Origin: Climacium dendroides | Taxonomy: Eukaryota; Streptophyta; Bryopsida; Hypnales; Climaciaceae | Reading direction: 5' to 3' | Length of the DNA: 64,000 bases | NCBI GenBank assembly: GCA_950106755.1 | Contig: OX467088.1 | Location: 3,766,001-3,830,000 of the forward strand | Shown: in pieces, positions 46,947 to 57,494 of the stretch | Layout: the number at the start of each line of letters is the position of its first letter | Position numbering within the stretch: the stretch's first letter is position 1 | The notes under the pieces: model-generated | Told to the model about the DNA's origin: nothing | Seen by the model: the letters and a program-made list of their open reading frames with translations, nothing else | Databases searched by the model: none | Position numbers and translations under genes: made by a program

Positions 46947-49709
46947 CTACTCACTTCCTTCAATACTCCTACTTTGTTTGTTGCCAAACAATGTCAAATC
47001 CATCTCTTTGTGAAGAACTTCATGTAGTGACTTGTCAAGTACTTTGGTAAGTACATCCGCTACCGTAAGCTCCATAGAAATGTACTTTATTTCAATCACT
47101 TCTTCTTCAACCTTCTCACAAAAAAAATGATGTTGAATGTTGATATGTTTGCTTTGAGAATGATGGATTGGATTCTTCACCAAGGCAATGGTGCTTTGAT
47201 TGTCACACATGATGCGTGTGCTCTTTTCTTGTACCAATTCAACATCATTCATGAGTTGCCTTAGCCATATGGCCTCCTTTGTACATTGGCTAATGGCCAT
47301 GTATTTTGCCTCCGTGGTAGACAATGCAATGGTAGATTGTTTCTTGGAATTCCAAGAAATCGCACCGCCTCCAAGTACAAACACATAGCTCGTTGTTGAC
47401 CTCCTACCCATTGCATTTCCGGACCAATCCGCATTACAACAATCCATTAATGCAACGCTCTTGCCTCCAAGTTCCAACTTGGCATCCAAAGTACCTTGAA
47501 AATATTATATGACCCTATTAACTGCTGCCCAATGCTTTGGGCCACTCTTGGCCATGTGTTGGCTCATCACATTCATTGTAAGTGCAAGGTCAGGCCTTGT
47601 GGCCACCATAGCATACGTCAAACTCCCCACTATGGCCTTGTATGGCACATCCTACATTTTCACCTTCGTACCTTCATACTCTTCATCCGTGAGCTTGGGC
47701 ATTCTCTCCTTCACATTAAGAGGTGTGCCAACAGATTTGCACCCCTCCATGTTGAAGCGCTTTAATACGCCTTTGGTATATTTGCTTTGACTCATGGTGA
47801 TGGTGCAAGCAGCCCTTTGCCTAGTAAATTCTACTCCAAAGCAATAGTATAGTTCCCTAAGATCGCCCATATCATATTGGCTCTTTAACATAACCTTCAC
47901 TTCCACCATCTTGGCCATGATATTGGTCATGATGATCAAATCATCCACATACACAATGATAATGACCAAATACGCACCTGTTTGCTTAATGTAGAAAGAG
48001 TGGTCCGTATGACTCCTTATGTAGCCCTCCCTTGCAAACAATGTGATCCACATCCATATACCATGCTCTTCTGGATTGCCTTGAGTTTACACTTGAGGTG
48101 TTCGCCACCTTTTTGTTCAAAATCCTTGGGCTGATCCATGTATATCACTTTTTCAAGGTTTGAATTGAGAAAGGCTATGATAACATCCATTTGGTGCATC
48201 TCCAAGTCCATAACTGCCCCAATTGCCGCCATACATTGAATGGCGTAAAACATGGCTAGGGGAGCAAAAGTCTTATTGAAGTCTATCCCTTCAACTTGAA
48301 AATACCCTTTGGCTATTAATCTTGCCTTGTAACGTACAATGTTGCCCGATGCATCTCTCTTGGTGCGAAATACTCATTTGCATCCAACACTTGTATGATC
48401 ACGAGGAAGCGGAGGAAGTTTCCATGTATCTTTGGCCATAAGTGAGCCATACTCCTTTTGCATGCTTGGGACTCAAATCCAAGGCATAGGCAACGCATCC
48501 AAAGATGTGCATGTACCCAATGTTGGGCCTTCTTCCACTCCATGTCTTTTGTAGCATCATAGATGCAACCGCACTTGTGGGGCACCTATTGCGTATATGG
48601 TCGCATTGGATATGGCCTCTACCCAAAAATCATATATAAGGCCTTGAATATGCAACATGACACGAGTCATCTCTATAAGTGTGCGGTTGGCACGCTCTGC
48701 CACACCATTTTGTTGTGGAGTGTAAGAGGCTGAAGTTTGGTGTTGAATGCCATATTCTCTCATAAAAGACTCAAAAGCCTTGGACATGTATTCTCCTCCA
48801 TTGTCTGACCTTAACACCTTGATTTTATGCCCCGACTTGTTCTCAACAAATACCTTCCATGCTTTAAACTTCTCCAACACATCACTCTTTCACTTGAGCA
48901 TGAACACCCATATATTTCTTGAAAAATCATCAATGAAGATCACAAAATATCTTGTACCACCCATGGAAGTGGTATTTATGGAGGCCACACACATTAGAGT
49001 GCACAATCTCCAACACCTTGGTTGCTCTTGTCGCACCATCACTTGGAAATGGTTGCCTTGCTTGCTTGCCTTGAATGCAAACCTCACACTTCAAATTACA
49101 AGAGCCATTCTCCATTTGCATATCTCTGACCATGCTTTGAAGGCTCTTGACACTCTTCTCGTTGAGGTGGCCCAATCTCTTGTGCCATAGCTCTAAAGAG
49201 TGTTGGTGAAGTGATCCTTATACCAAACACGCCTTACTTTTGCCATTCACGCTCTTGAACCTCAATTGATATAAATTGTCTTCTTTTGGTGCTATCACAA
49301 TCATCTCTCCATTGGGTGCATCCAAAACACAGCCCTCGTTGTTGAATTGCACCTTCAAATCTTGTAACATCAACTTGCTCACCGAGAGCAAGTTGGCATA
49401 CAACTTGAGCACATGCAAAGTATCTTGGATGCAAATTGTCCTTGATTGACCTTTCACATCCATCTTCACTACGATGCAATCCATACCAATGACATCCACC
49501 ACACCATTGTCATCCAAGTACACCTTGCAGTTGTTTATGGGTTCATAAGTGCAAAATGCTTGCCTATACAAAATCATGTGTTGCATTGCGCCTGAGTCAA
49601 TAATCCACTTGAACATGTCAGTGTTGTCATACCCATCGTTGGCTATAAATGTAAAGTCCTCTTGCACTTCCTTCACACTTGCCTTGTTTGTACTCTTTTT
49701 CTTGGGCAA
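46947..49709 (-). pseudogene. Copia pol region in broken frames
   Basis: The open pieces are 49709-49218 (protease with WIIDSGAMQHM), 49175-48930 (pre-integrase, LGHLNEKSV and CEVCIQGKQ), 48880-48557 (integrase core, SDNGGEYMSKAFE and TPQQNGVAERANRTL), 48253-48017 (start of reverse transcriptase, MHQMDVIIAFLNS), 48053-47652 (YVDDLIIM) and 47489-46947 (RNase H, DADWSG-like NADWSGNAMGRR and STTEAKYMA). They lie in different frames or are separated by stops, so no full polyprotein can be made. All are on the minus strand within the LTR pair. Confidence 0.88.
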
Positions 49710-50441
49710 CCTACGAAAATGTGCAAGGTGACATGCTTACCATAATTGCAACACATACATGTTTCTTTGTATGGTTGTGAGCTCCCTCCTTGGCCATATC
49801 ATGAATAGAATGTTGCCCCTCCATCTTGGGGCTCGTTCTCCTTCTTCTTGGACATTTTATGCATCAACCTTGTCGTGATGAAGTTAAGACTGTGAGCTCC
49901 GCTATCGGTCTTGTCTCCAACGTCGTGATGAGATACTCATATGAAGATGGTAAACTCTCAAGTAAAGTCATGACAATGTCTCCATTTGTAATGGGCACCT
50001 AAACGAATTGATCTACAAGTGCCTCAACCTTGTTGATGTGGTCAAGCATGTCTTCGTTCTCTTGCATCTTGCATCTTGCACGTGAAGAACTTGCGCCAAA
50101 TGAAGAATATGTTGGACAAATTTTTGGTCTTATGGATGTTACAAAGCACCTTTCATGCTTCTGTGGGTCCCTTGCATGCTCGAACATGTGCAAGTTGCCT
50201 ATCCACAAGATTACAAGCAATTACGGAAAAAGCCTTTTTGACCCTCCTCTCACATGATTTCTTCACTTTTACTTCAGTATCAGATTCAGAAGCCTCCTCG
50301 ATACCCTCTACAATCTCCTACAAGTCCTTCTCAGCCACGATTATCTCCATCTTGAACTTCCATAGGCCAAAATTGTCTCTATTGAACTTGTCAATGACCC
50401 TCACCCCATCTCCATCACTAATGGCTATGGTGGATTCTTCC

Positions 50442-50690
50442 CACTTCAATCAAACCCCAAGTGGTCCAAATCTCTCCAATACATACTCACCTGTTCCAAA
50501 TCACTCAAATCAAAACCCCAAGCGCTCCAAATCTCTCCAATGCACATTCAAGTGCTCCAAATTACTCAAATCAAACTCCAAATGGTCCAAATCTCTTCAA
50601 TGCATACTCACATGCTCCAAATCACTCAAATTAGACCCCAAATGGTCTAAATCTCTCCAATGCACACTCCAATGCTCCAAATCACTCCAA
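50442..50690. repeat. Minisatellite in the copia leader
   Basis: About four diverged units of roughly 62-66 bp, each with CCAAATCTCTCCAATGCA and TGCTCCAAATCACTCAAAT. They lie between the 5' LTR and the gag remnant. Confidence 0.8.
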
Positions 50691-51283
50691 TGATGCACCA
50701 AATGTACAAATCAACCCCTTTAGAGAAAAAACCAAACCCTAGCTCCCTATTAAGGCTATGAATCATCAAATCATCCTTTTTAAGTACACAACAAGTACAA
50801 TCAACCCTTAATGAGCACAAATTACTCAAAACAAGGAAATACCTCATCAAAAGGCCCAAATTTTGAATAGAAATGCTTCAAACAATCTCAAACTTCACTT
50901 ACTCTAAGCTCCAATAGTATTCCTCCAACACACCTTGTAATGAGATCTGATCTCTAATAGCAACTCACATGAATGGGCCCATAATCTATTGAGAGAAAGA
51001 ACACCAATTCAATGTATTCCAATGAAGGGTGATCACAAACAAGTGTGTGAAAAAGTGTCAAACCCATGCAAGGGGGGCCCTTTTGTACTACTCTACTACC
51101 AAGTGCCATGACTAACTATATGAAATAAGTGTCCACTAGGAGGGCTGCCTCTCTTTAATAGTCCATTGCTTTGGCTATAAACAACACCTAACTAAGGTCA
51201 ACCCATACTAGGAATTTTCCCAAGCAATCTAATGCATCCTACTTACTTCCCTCTACAATATGAGGCTTTGTTGCATGTCATTT

Positions 51284-53190
51284 CACTACTAAAAAATGTG
51301 AAAATATGACTGAGGATGACTAGCGACTAGTCACAGTCATATTTTGACCTTGTACTTCATAGGTGTATAATATACGTTCGTTGGAAATTTCAAATACTTC
51401 ATAGGGAACCATAGGGAACATATTTGGAAACATAGAGTTATATTTTACAATCATATTTTTTAGTCATATTTCGCAATCATATCTCCATAGTGATTATATT
51501 TTTTTATTTTACGCAACCTAAAATAAATTTGAGCAAGGGAATTGTTGAAAAAGTACCCAGTCATATTTTTATTCAGTTATATTTCCAATCATTTTTTTAA
51601 GGCAGTCCTCAAAAAATATGGTCAAGGCATTGTTTTAGGATGTTGAAACCCTAGCTGCTACATTTTTAAGATTTTAAAACTCTAGCTGCTACTTTTTTAG
51701 GGTTTTGAAAACCCTAACTGTCATTCTTTTAAGATTTTAGAAATCCTAACCACTACTTCTTTAAAGTTTTGAAACCCTAACCACCACTTCTTTAAAGTTT
51801 TGAAACCCTAACCACCACTCCTTCAGACTCTTCTTCCTTGCTTTTTAGTTCATGCTTCTTGTTACATCAAAATTATTTCTTCATCTTGTATTTTAACTTT
51901 TGTTTCTTCTTGTTCTTTAGTTTATACTTCTTGTTTCTTCTTATTGCATCAAAACTTTTTCTTCTTCTTGGCTTTTAGTTTTTGCTTTTAGTTTTCTTAT
52001 TATTACATTTTAACTCTCATTTCTTGTTGTTTCTTGTTATTTCTTGAATTCTTGTTGTTTCTTAGTTGTAGCTCTTTGTTGCATCTTAACTCTTACTTGT
52101 TGTTATTTCTTAACACTTATTATTTTTTCCCTCTTTTTCACTCCATTATCATTGTTATTTTTTTTACTTTAAACTTGTACTACATATTTTGTATTGTTGT
52201 AATTTTTTGAAGGTTGAGCTTTGTTGTTCATTCACTAAAAATTAACCTTCCATTTCTTTAATTGTATATACAAAGACATGAAAAGTTAGAACAAAGTTGT
52301 TAGAAGCTACTTACAATCCAATAAAATCATCTTTACATTATTGCAAGGAAAATAGACTCTATTGGCTTGTTTAAATGCTTCATTGTGATATATATGTTTT
52401 GTATTAGTGACTAGTAAATATCATTGAAGAAAGTCACATTTTTTCTTGCATGATTGTTATGCACGCCTAAAGGTGACTTTACACTTTTAAAAACATGATT
52501 GCAATCAGTTATAAATTACCAATCACATTCACATGAATTATCACATCAATCATAAATATGACTCACAAAAGTCATATTTCACATTAATAAAAAATATAAT
52601 TCATGAGTCATATTCCACATCATTCAAAAATATGACTCGAGAGAGTCATTTTCTACATTAGTAGAAAATATGACCTACAAGAGTCATATTTTACATCAAC
52701 AAAAAATATGATTGTACAAAATCATAGTCATGTCAGCCAAAATATGACTTATTGCAGTTGTATTTTATATTAGCCAAAAATATGATTCATTGTAGTCATA
52801 TTCCATGTCAACCAAAATATGATTCACCACAGTTATATTCCAAATCATTCAAAAATATGGCTCATTGCAATCATATTTCACGTCAGCCAAAAATATTATT
52901 ATATAGAGTCATATGCCATGTAGGCTTTTCTTCTTTCTTCTTGGGCAATTCAAGAAAAAATCAAGCCCTAAAGAATAGTCAACATATACGCCTTATTGGC
53001 AAAAAATGGTTAATTATGGCTAATTATACTTCATATATAACTGCTAATATGACTGATGTTCAATATGACTCGTTGGTAATAGTCATGTTCCGAATCATCT
53101 ATAGTGATTTTGGCGTGAGTCATATTTTGAGATTATTTTACTCATTGCAGTTATATTTTGCAGTCATAAAACATGCATTTTCTAGTAGTG
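51284..53190. mobile_element. Non-autonomous CACTA element, 1.9 kb
   Basis: It starts CACTACTAAAAAATGTGAAA and ends in the inverted form CATTTTCTAGTAGTG. TTT before and TTC after could be a 3-bp duplication with one change; the intact homologue at 5.2 kb reads ATTCC at this point. The terminal 600 bp on the right (52530-53170) hold many AAAATATGACT and AGTCATATTT units in both orientations. This matches the subterminal repeats that CACTA transposase-associated proteins bind. There is no transposase ORF. Confidence 0.88.
51630..51840. repeat. Minisatellite inside the CACTA element
   Basis: About six diverged units of roughly 30-35 bp with the core TTTTGAAACCCTAACCACCAC. The last two units are nearly identical. 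Confidence 0.75.
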
Positions 53191-53785
53191 TTCCAATAAA
53201 TATTGCAAAAATTAGAAGGATTTTTTTGGTTTCAATGTCAAATTGAACAGCAAAAAACATATTCTGAATAGATATTAATTATTTTTTTGGAATTTTATAG
53301 ATTGATACTTACTCAGAATAAATTGAACCATTGAATTCTAAATAATGAGGTAAAAGTTATTTTGCTAGCAAAGAAGATAGAAAAACATGTAAAGTCATCT
53401 TTTGCTCTCAATTTTGAAAAAATTTAAATTAGAATGAAAATAAATGATATTACATGTTCACTAGAACATTCTCACCATTGGAATTAGCAATTCCTATATT
53501 CTTCTAAAAGTTATTAGCCTATTAGTTATATATTTCATTTAGTAGCATCAAATACTTTACAATTTTAAAAAAATGAATATGAAAGTTTTATTAGTTTAAT
53601 TTTTCAATATATATTTTCAATCCATTTTTCAACCTATTAACTAAAATGCACAAGCTATAGGACATACTTATTTTTTTCTAAAAATGTTAAATGACAAAAC
53701 TTCATCTTTTAGAAGGACTAGAAAAGCCTATATTTTAAAGTTTAGGTACATTATATCAAATATCCCCACCAATTAACATTATCCC

Positions 53786-54179
53786 CTATGGTTAGAGGCA
53801 ACAAAGTACATTTTTTAAAATAATATTTTTAATTGTATTGAAAATTCATTTCACAAATATTCTATGTTTCATATGGAAGAAAAATAATACATCTTTCTAT
53901 TTTGAGCACTTGCCAAATGACATTTTCCAACTTCAATGCCAATCCTACATACAAGGTAAATAAATTAATATCAATGTTACTTCATCAAAAAATTTGACTG
54001 AAACTAGTTAAAGTACTATACCCAAAGATCACCTTAGGCATATTTTTGCCAAATAATTGATTAAAGTACAAAATACACCTCCATTGACTTTAAAATATAA
54101 TTTCATAGAAATGTAGTATTAAAATTAAACAATTTATAAATATTCAACAATCTTACAAGAATTTGAAAGTTACATTTGT
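53786..54179. other. AT-rich DNA, nothing recognised
   Basis: Short AT-rich stretch between the nested element and the foldback-related repeat. No ORF or element ends. Confidence 0.45.
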
Positions 54180-54660
54180 TGTGAGTGACTAAAGATGTAC
54201 AATCAATATCTTTATACAAGTGGGGGGTAGGAGGTAAAACACCCATGTGGGATAGGTAATCCATTGCTAAGCAAAATCAATACATAATAGCCAAAGCTAA
54301 AGGCCAGATACAAAAAAAGCATTAAAACAGAAAGAACTTAGGTGCTGAGAAAAAAAAAACATTACAAGAATAGACAAGGGGGGCTTGACTTTGTCAATTG
54401 ACTTCAAACCCCATTATGTCATGGTCGAATATCTTTATTCAAAAAACTTTGCATTATAAAAAATTGAGAAATTGATCTAAATTTCATCTCCAAGAATGAA
54501 TTTGATATTTAAATCCTCCAATCAAAAGTTATGGACAAAATTTAGAGAAGGGTTGGTAGGTACAATTTTTGACATTTATAAACAACTTCTTTGCATTATG
54601 TTTAACTTTTTTTGGAGACTCAAAATTACAAAAGAAATAAATTTTAGATGCAATTTAACA
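54180..54660. repeat. Second copy of the foldback-element family
   Basis: Shares with 23820-24100, in the same order: GTAGGAGGTAAAACA, ATGTGGGATA, GACTTCAAACCCCATTA, TTTCATCTCCAA and TATGGACAAAATTT. The second arm is not clear, so this is a partial copy. Confidence 0.6.
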
Positions 54661-54725
54661 TAATCTACCAACTTCTTTTAGTTAATTTTTTTTTTTTGAA
54701 ATATAAAAATTTATGGGTTCCTTAA

Positions 54726-54880
54726 CCCCTAAAGGACGGACTAATGTCCATGAAAATTATCCCTTCAGTTATCATGTGAACCATTTACATACAAAAATTT
54801 CAAGGATGAATAGTTGCACTTGCAAGGATTCAGTCATACACTTGTCGATGCCCACTAGTTCATGTACTAACTACCTTTTC
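54726..54880. mobile_element. Partial TTAA-flanked MITE
   Basis: TTAA at 54722-54725 is followed by CCCCTAAAGGACGGACTAA. GGATGAATAGTTGCACTT (about 54802) matches the 220-bp family at 19817. The right end was not found. Confidence 0.55.
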
Positions 54881-55020
54881 CAGCATTTCAACATTTTTTA
54901 CAATTAATAGACAAAATTAGTCCGCACAGAAATATTTAATTATTTTCTGCTGAAGGTGACATTTCCCTTGAAGCACATGTCCAATCTCTTCTATTAAGAC
55001 AGGTGGTTTGTTTTGTTTGT

Positions 55021-56407
55021 TTTGTTTTGTTTTGTTTGTCACATTGAGATCTTCTGGACCGTGCGCCCCCCGGTCATGTGCTTGGTACCGTCGGAAAGCC
55101 CTTGGCGAGGAGGGGTGCACCGGCTTGGTTTTGTGGCGTTCGGACATACGGTGTGAAAGTTGTGCATTTTCGAGTTATTTTTGGTTCTCAAAAATTAGAA
55201 AATTATTTTTACTGATATTTTGGTCACAATCTTGGTACCGTTAGAAAGCCCTCGGCAAGGAGGGGTGCACGAGCTTTGTTTTGTGGCATTCCAACTCACG
55301 GTGAGAAAGTTATGGATTTTTTAGTTATTTTGGGTTCTAAAAAATTAGAAAATTACTTTCACTTTTGTTTTGACTGTGGCAATAGCACAAGGTACTTTTT
55401 CTTATATTTTGGACACAATCTTGGTACCGTTGAATAGCCCTCGGCGAGGAGGGGTGCACCGGCTTGGTTTCGTGGCGTTCTGACATATAGTGTGAAAGTT
55501 GTGCATTTTCGAGTTATTTTTGGTTCTAAAAAATTAGAAAATTACTTTTTCTTATATTTTGGTTGCGATCTTGGTACCATTGGAAAGCTCTCGGCGAGGA
55601 GGGGTATACTGGCTTGGTTTCGTGGCGTTTTGACTCACAATGTGAAAGTTATGCATTTTTGAGTTGTTTTTGGTTTTTTTAAAATTAGAAAATGACTTTT
55701 ACTTTTGTTTTGATTGTGGCAACGCCACAGGGCACTCTAGTACATATTATTTACGGAAACTCCTCTCTTTCTATAGTCATTCATCCGACACTTTTTGCCC
55801 TTTAAAACATCTCTTCTATTAAGACTTTCTATAGTCATTCATCCGACATTTTTTGCCCTTTGGAACATCTCTTCTATTAAGACAGGTGGTTTGTTTTGTT
55901 TGTTTGTTTTGTTTGTCACGTTGAGATCTCCCGGACCGTGCGTTCCCCACTCGTGTGCTTGGTACCGTCGGAAAGCCCTCGACGAGGAGGGGTGCATCGG
56001 CTTGATTTTGTGGCGTTCTGACGTACGGTGTGAAAGTTATTTTTGGTTCTAGAAAATTAAAAAATTACTTTTACTCATATTTTGGTCGCAGTCTTGGTAC
56101 CGTCGAAAAGCCCTCGACAAAGAGGGGTGCACGGGCTTTGTTTCGTGGCGTTTGGACTCACGGTGTGAAAGTTATTGAATTTTGAAATATTTTAGAAAAT
56201 TAAAAAATTATTTTTTCTTATATTTTGGTCACAATTTTGGTACCGTCGGAAAGTTCTCGGCAAAGAGGGGTGCATAGGCTTGGTTTTGTGGGATTCCGAC
56301 TCACAGTGAGAACGTTATGGATTTTTGAGTTGTTTTTGTTTCTAAAAGAATTAAAAAATTATTTTTACTTTTGTTTTGATTGTGGCAACGCCACAGGGCA
56401 CTCTAGT
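55021..56407. repeat. Irregular tandem array of an unknown 145-190 bp repeat
   Basis: Seven copies of a core containing TTGGTACCGTCGGAAAG, GCGAGGAGGGGTGCAC, GGCTT.GTTTTGTGGCGTT and GTGAAAGTT begin near 55080, 55231, 55422, 55569, 55960, 56094 and 56237. Linkers are rich in AAAATTAGAAAATTA. A 59-bp block with TCTATAGTCATTCATCCGAC is also doubled (about 55771 and 55825). TGTGGCAACGCCACAGGGCACTCTAG closes two sub-arrays (about 55715 and 56383). The core is far GC-richer than its surroundings. Its reading frames are open for short distances only. Origin unknown; could be a satellite, or a transposon end with internal repeats. Confidence 0.8.
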
Positions 56408-56410
56408 TTT

Positions 56411-57494
56411 GATTGATAATAGGAAACGGAACCGAAGTTCCCATTTCACTTCGGTATTGTACTTACCTAGAAAGCATTTTCCTTCTAGCTTCTGAATAAA
56501 ATCATTACGTGCACATTTCGAATTTGAAATAAAAGAGTGCTAATTTTGATTAGATTTTCACAAAAGCGAATTCTGTGGTGATTCTGAGAAAATTCGAATT
56601 ATAGTTGCTCATCGCAAAACTGAAACATCCAAAAGGTTAACCCAGAAACAGCAAAAGTGTAGACCAAAAGTACAACTATTCATCTACGGAATTTTGCACG
56701 AAAAGGGGAGTGTTGTATAGAAGTCTTTCTTGCAACAAGTGTCTGAATAAGGCTATCTTAAAGCACCTATTCACATTGCCAAAAGGGATGATTTCTCGAT
56801 CACAGGCCGTCCTTTCGGTTAAGGGATGTAGAGTTCATCAAAGGGAAGTAAAGCTCATCGCAGGATGCACAAAACAAAAAGCTTCGATAATTAAAATGCA
56901 CGTCGAAGAAATCATTATATACTGATCTATCCAGCTTGGCTGCGTGCAGGATTCTTCTCATATGCTCAGCCAACTGTACCACTCTTCCAGACAGGTTGCA
57001 GCTTCGATTAACCACGACAAGAACACTGCCCAGTAAGCACTGCACCCAGATAAAATCCACTGGTATTCTGATGAGATTACTTTCAACTTCGGTATTGCTA
57101 TAACATCCGCCTCATTACAATTGCAGACGTCGGATCATCTATATGTTTCTCTTCTAAAAGAGATGGTCGGAGGTCAGAACAGTTCGAAAACGATTGAACC
57201 ACCTGCTTCTTAATCAATCTATCCTCATCGTTCTCCAGCTTCGCTTGCCTCTACATTTTCCCGCGGCTCCAATCACCATGATATTTATAATGAGTAAGGT
57301 TCGAATGAAGACGGTATACATGGACAGTTTCCTGGTACTTGTACAATGTTCCACAGTTTCGTTAGTGGATACATCAGTCGATAAATTACAGCTGCAACTT
57401 ACCGCCAAGACTTAACCTGGGCGGTGATATATGATTGTCCAATCAATTAAGACCAGAGCTCAAGGTCATAACCTATGGGCGACAAATAGGTAGT
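56411..57494. other. 3' flank of the RRM gene
   Basis: Moderate GC, no recognised coding exon. Part of it should be the 3' untranslated region of the minus-strand gene that ends at 57495; the polyadenylation site is not evident. Confidence 0.4.

Larger units (their letters stand above)
46666..51257 (-). mobile_element. Ty1-copia LTR retrotransposon, decayed
   Basis: LTRs at 50990-51257 (268 bp, 5') and 46666-46934 (269 bp, 3') run TG..CA in element orientation and share blocks such as GGTTGACCTTAGTTAGGTG. They differ at many positions, so the insertion is old. Minus-strand order is copia-like: gag remnant (about 50260-49870, with KMQENEDMLDHINKVEALVD), knuckle remnant (about 49740), protease (DSGA, about 49600), pre-integrase (about 49190-49040), integrase (DNGGEY, about 48800), reverse transcriptase (YVDDL, about 47950) and RNase H (47489-46947). 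Integrase before reverse transcriptase defines Ty1-copia. Several stops and frame changes split it. A purine-rich GGAAGTGAG lies just before the 3' LTR. The flanks CGTAC and ATATG do not form a clear 5-bp duplication. Confidence 0.9.
46537..53785. mobile_element. TTAA-type element split by copia and CACTA insertions
   Basis: The left end reads CCCCTAAAGGACCAAAGAGC after ATTA (46533-46536). Three separated pieces (46537-46665, 51258-51283 and 53191 to about 53785) line up in order with the uninterrupted copy at 5071-6029. Shared points are CACTTTGG.CTTTTTGA, GCTTTGTT.CATGTCATT and TTCCAATAAATATTGCAAAA. About 750 bp of host element remains. The right end near 53785 (CCCCTATGGTTAGAGG) is approximate. 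Confidence 0.75.

Noticed and set aside
50076..50693. Plus-strand ORF of 205 codons as a novel repeat protein
   Set aside because: It is antisense to the copia gag remnant and then runs through the leader minisatellite, which explains its repeated pattern.
46661..51262. 5-bp target duplication of the copia element
   Set aside because: Flanks CGTAC and ATATG do not match; with LTR decay the site cannot be confirmed.
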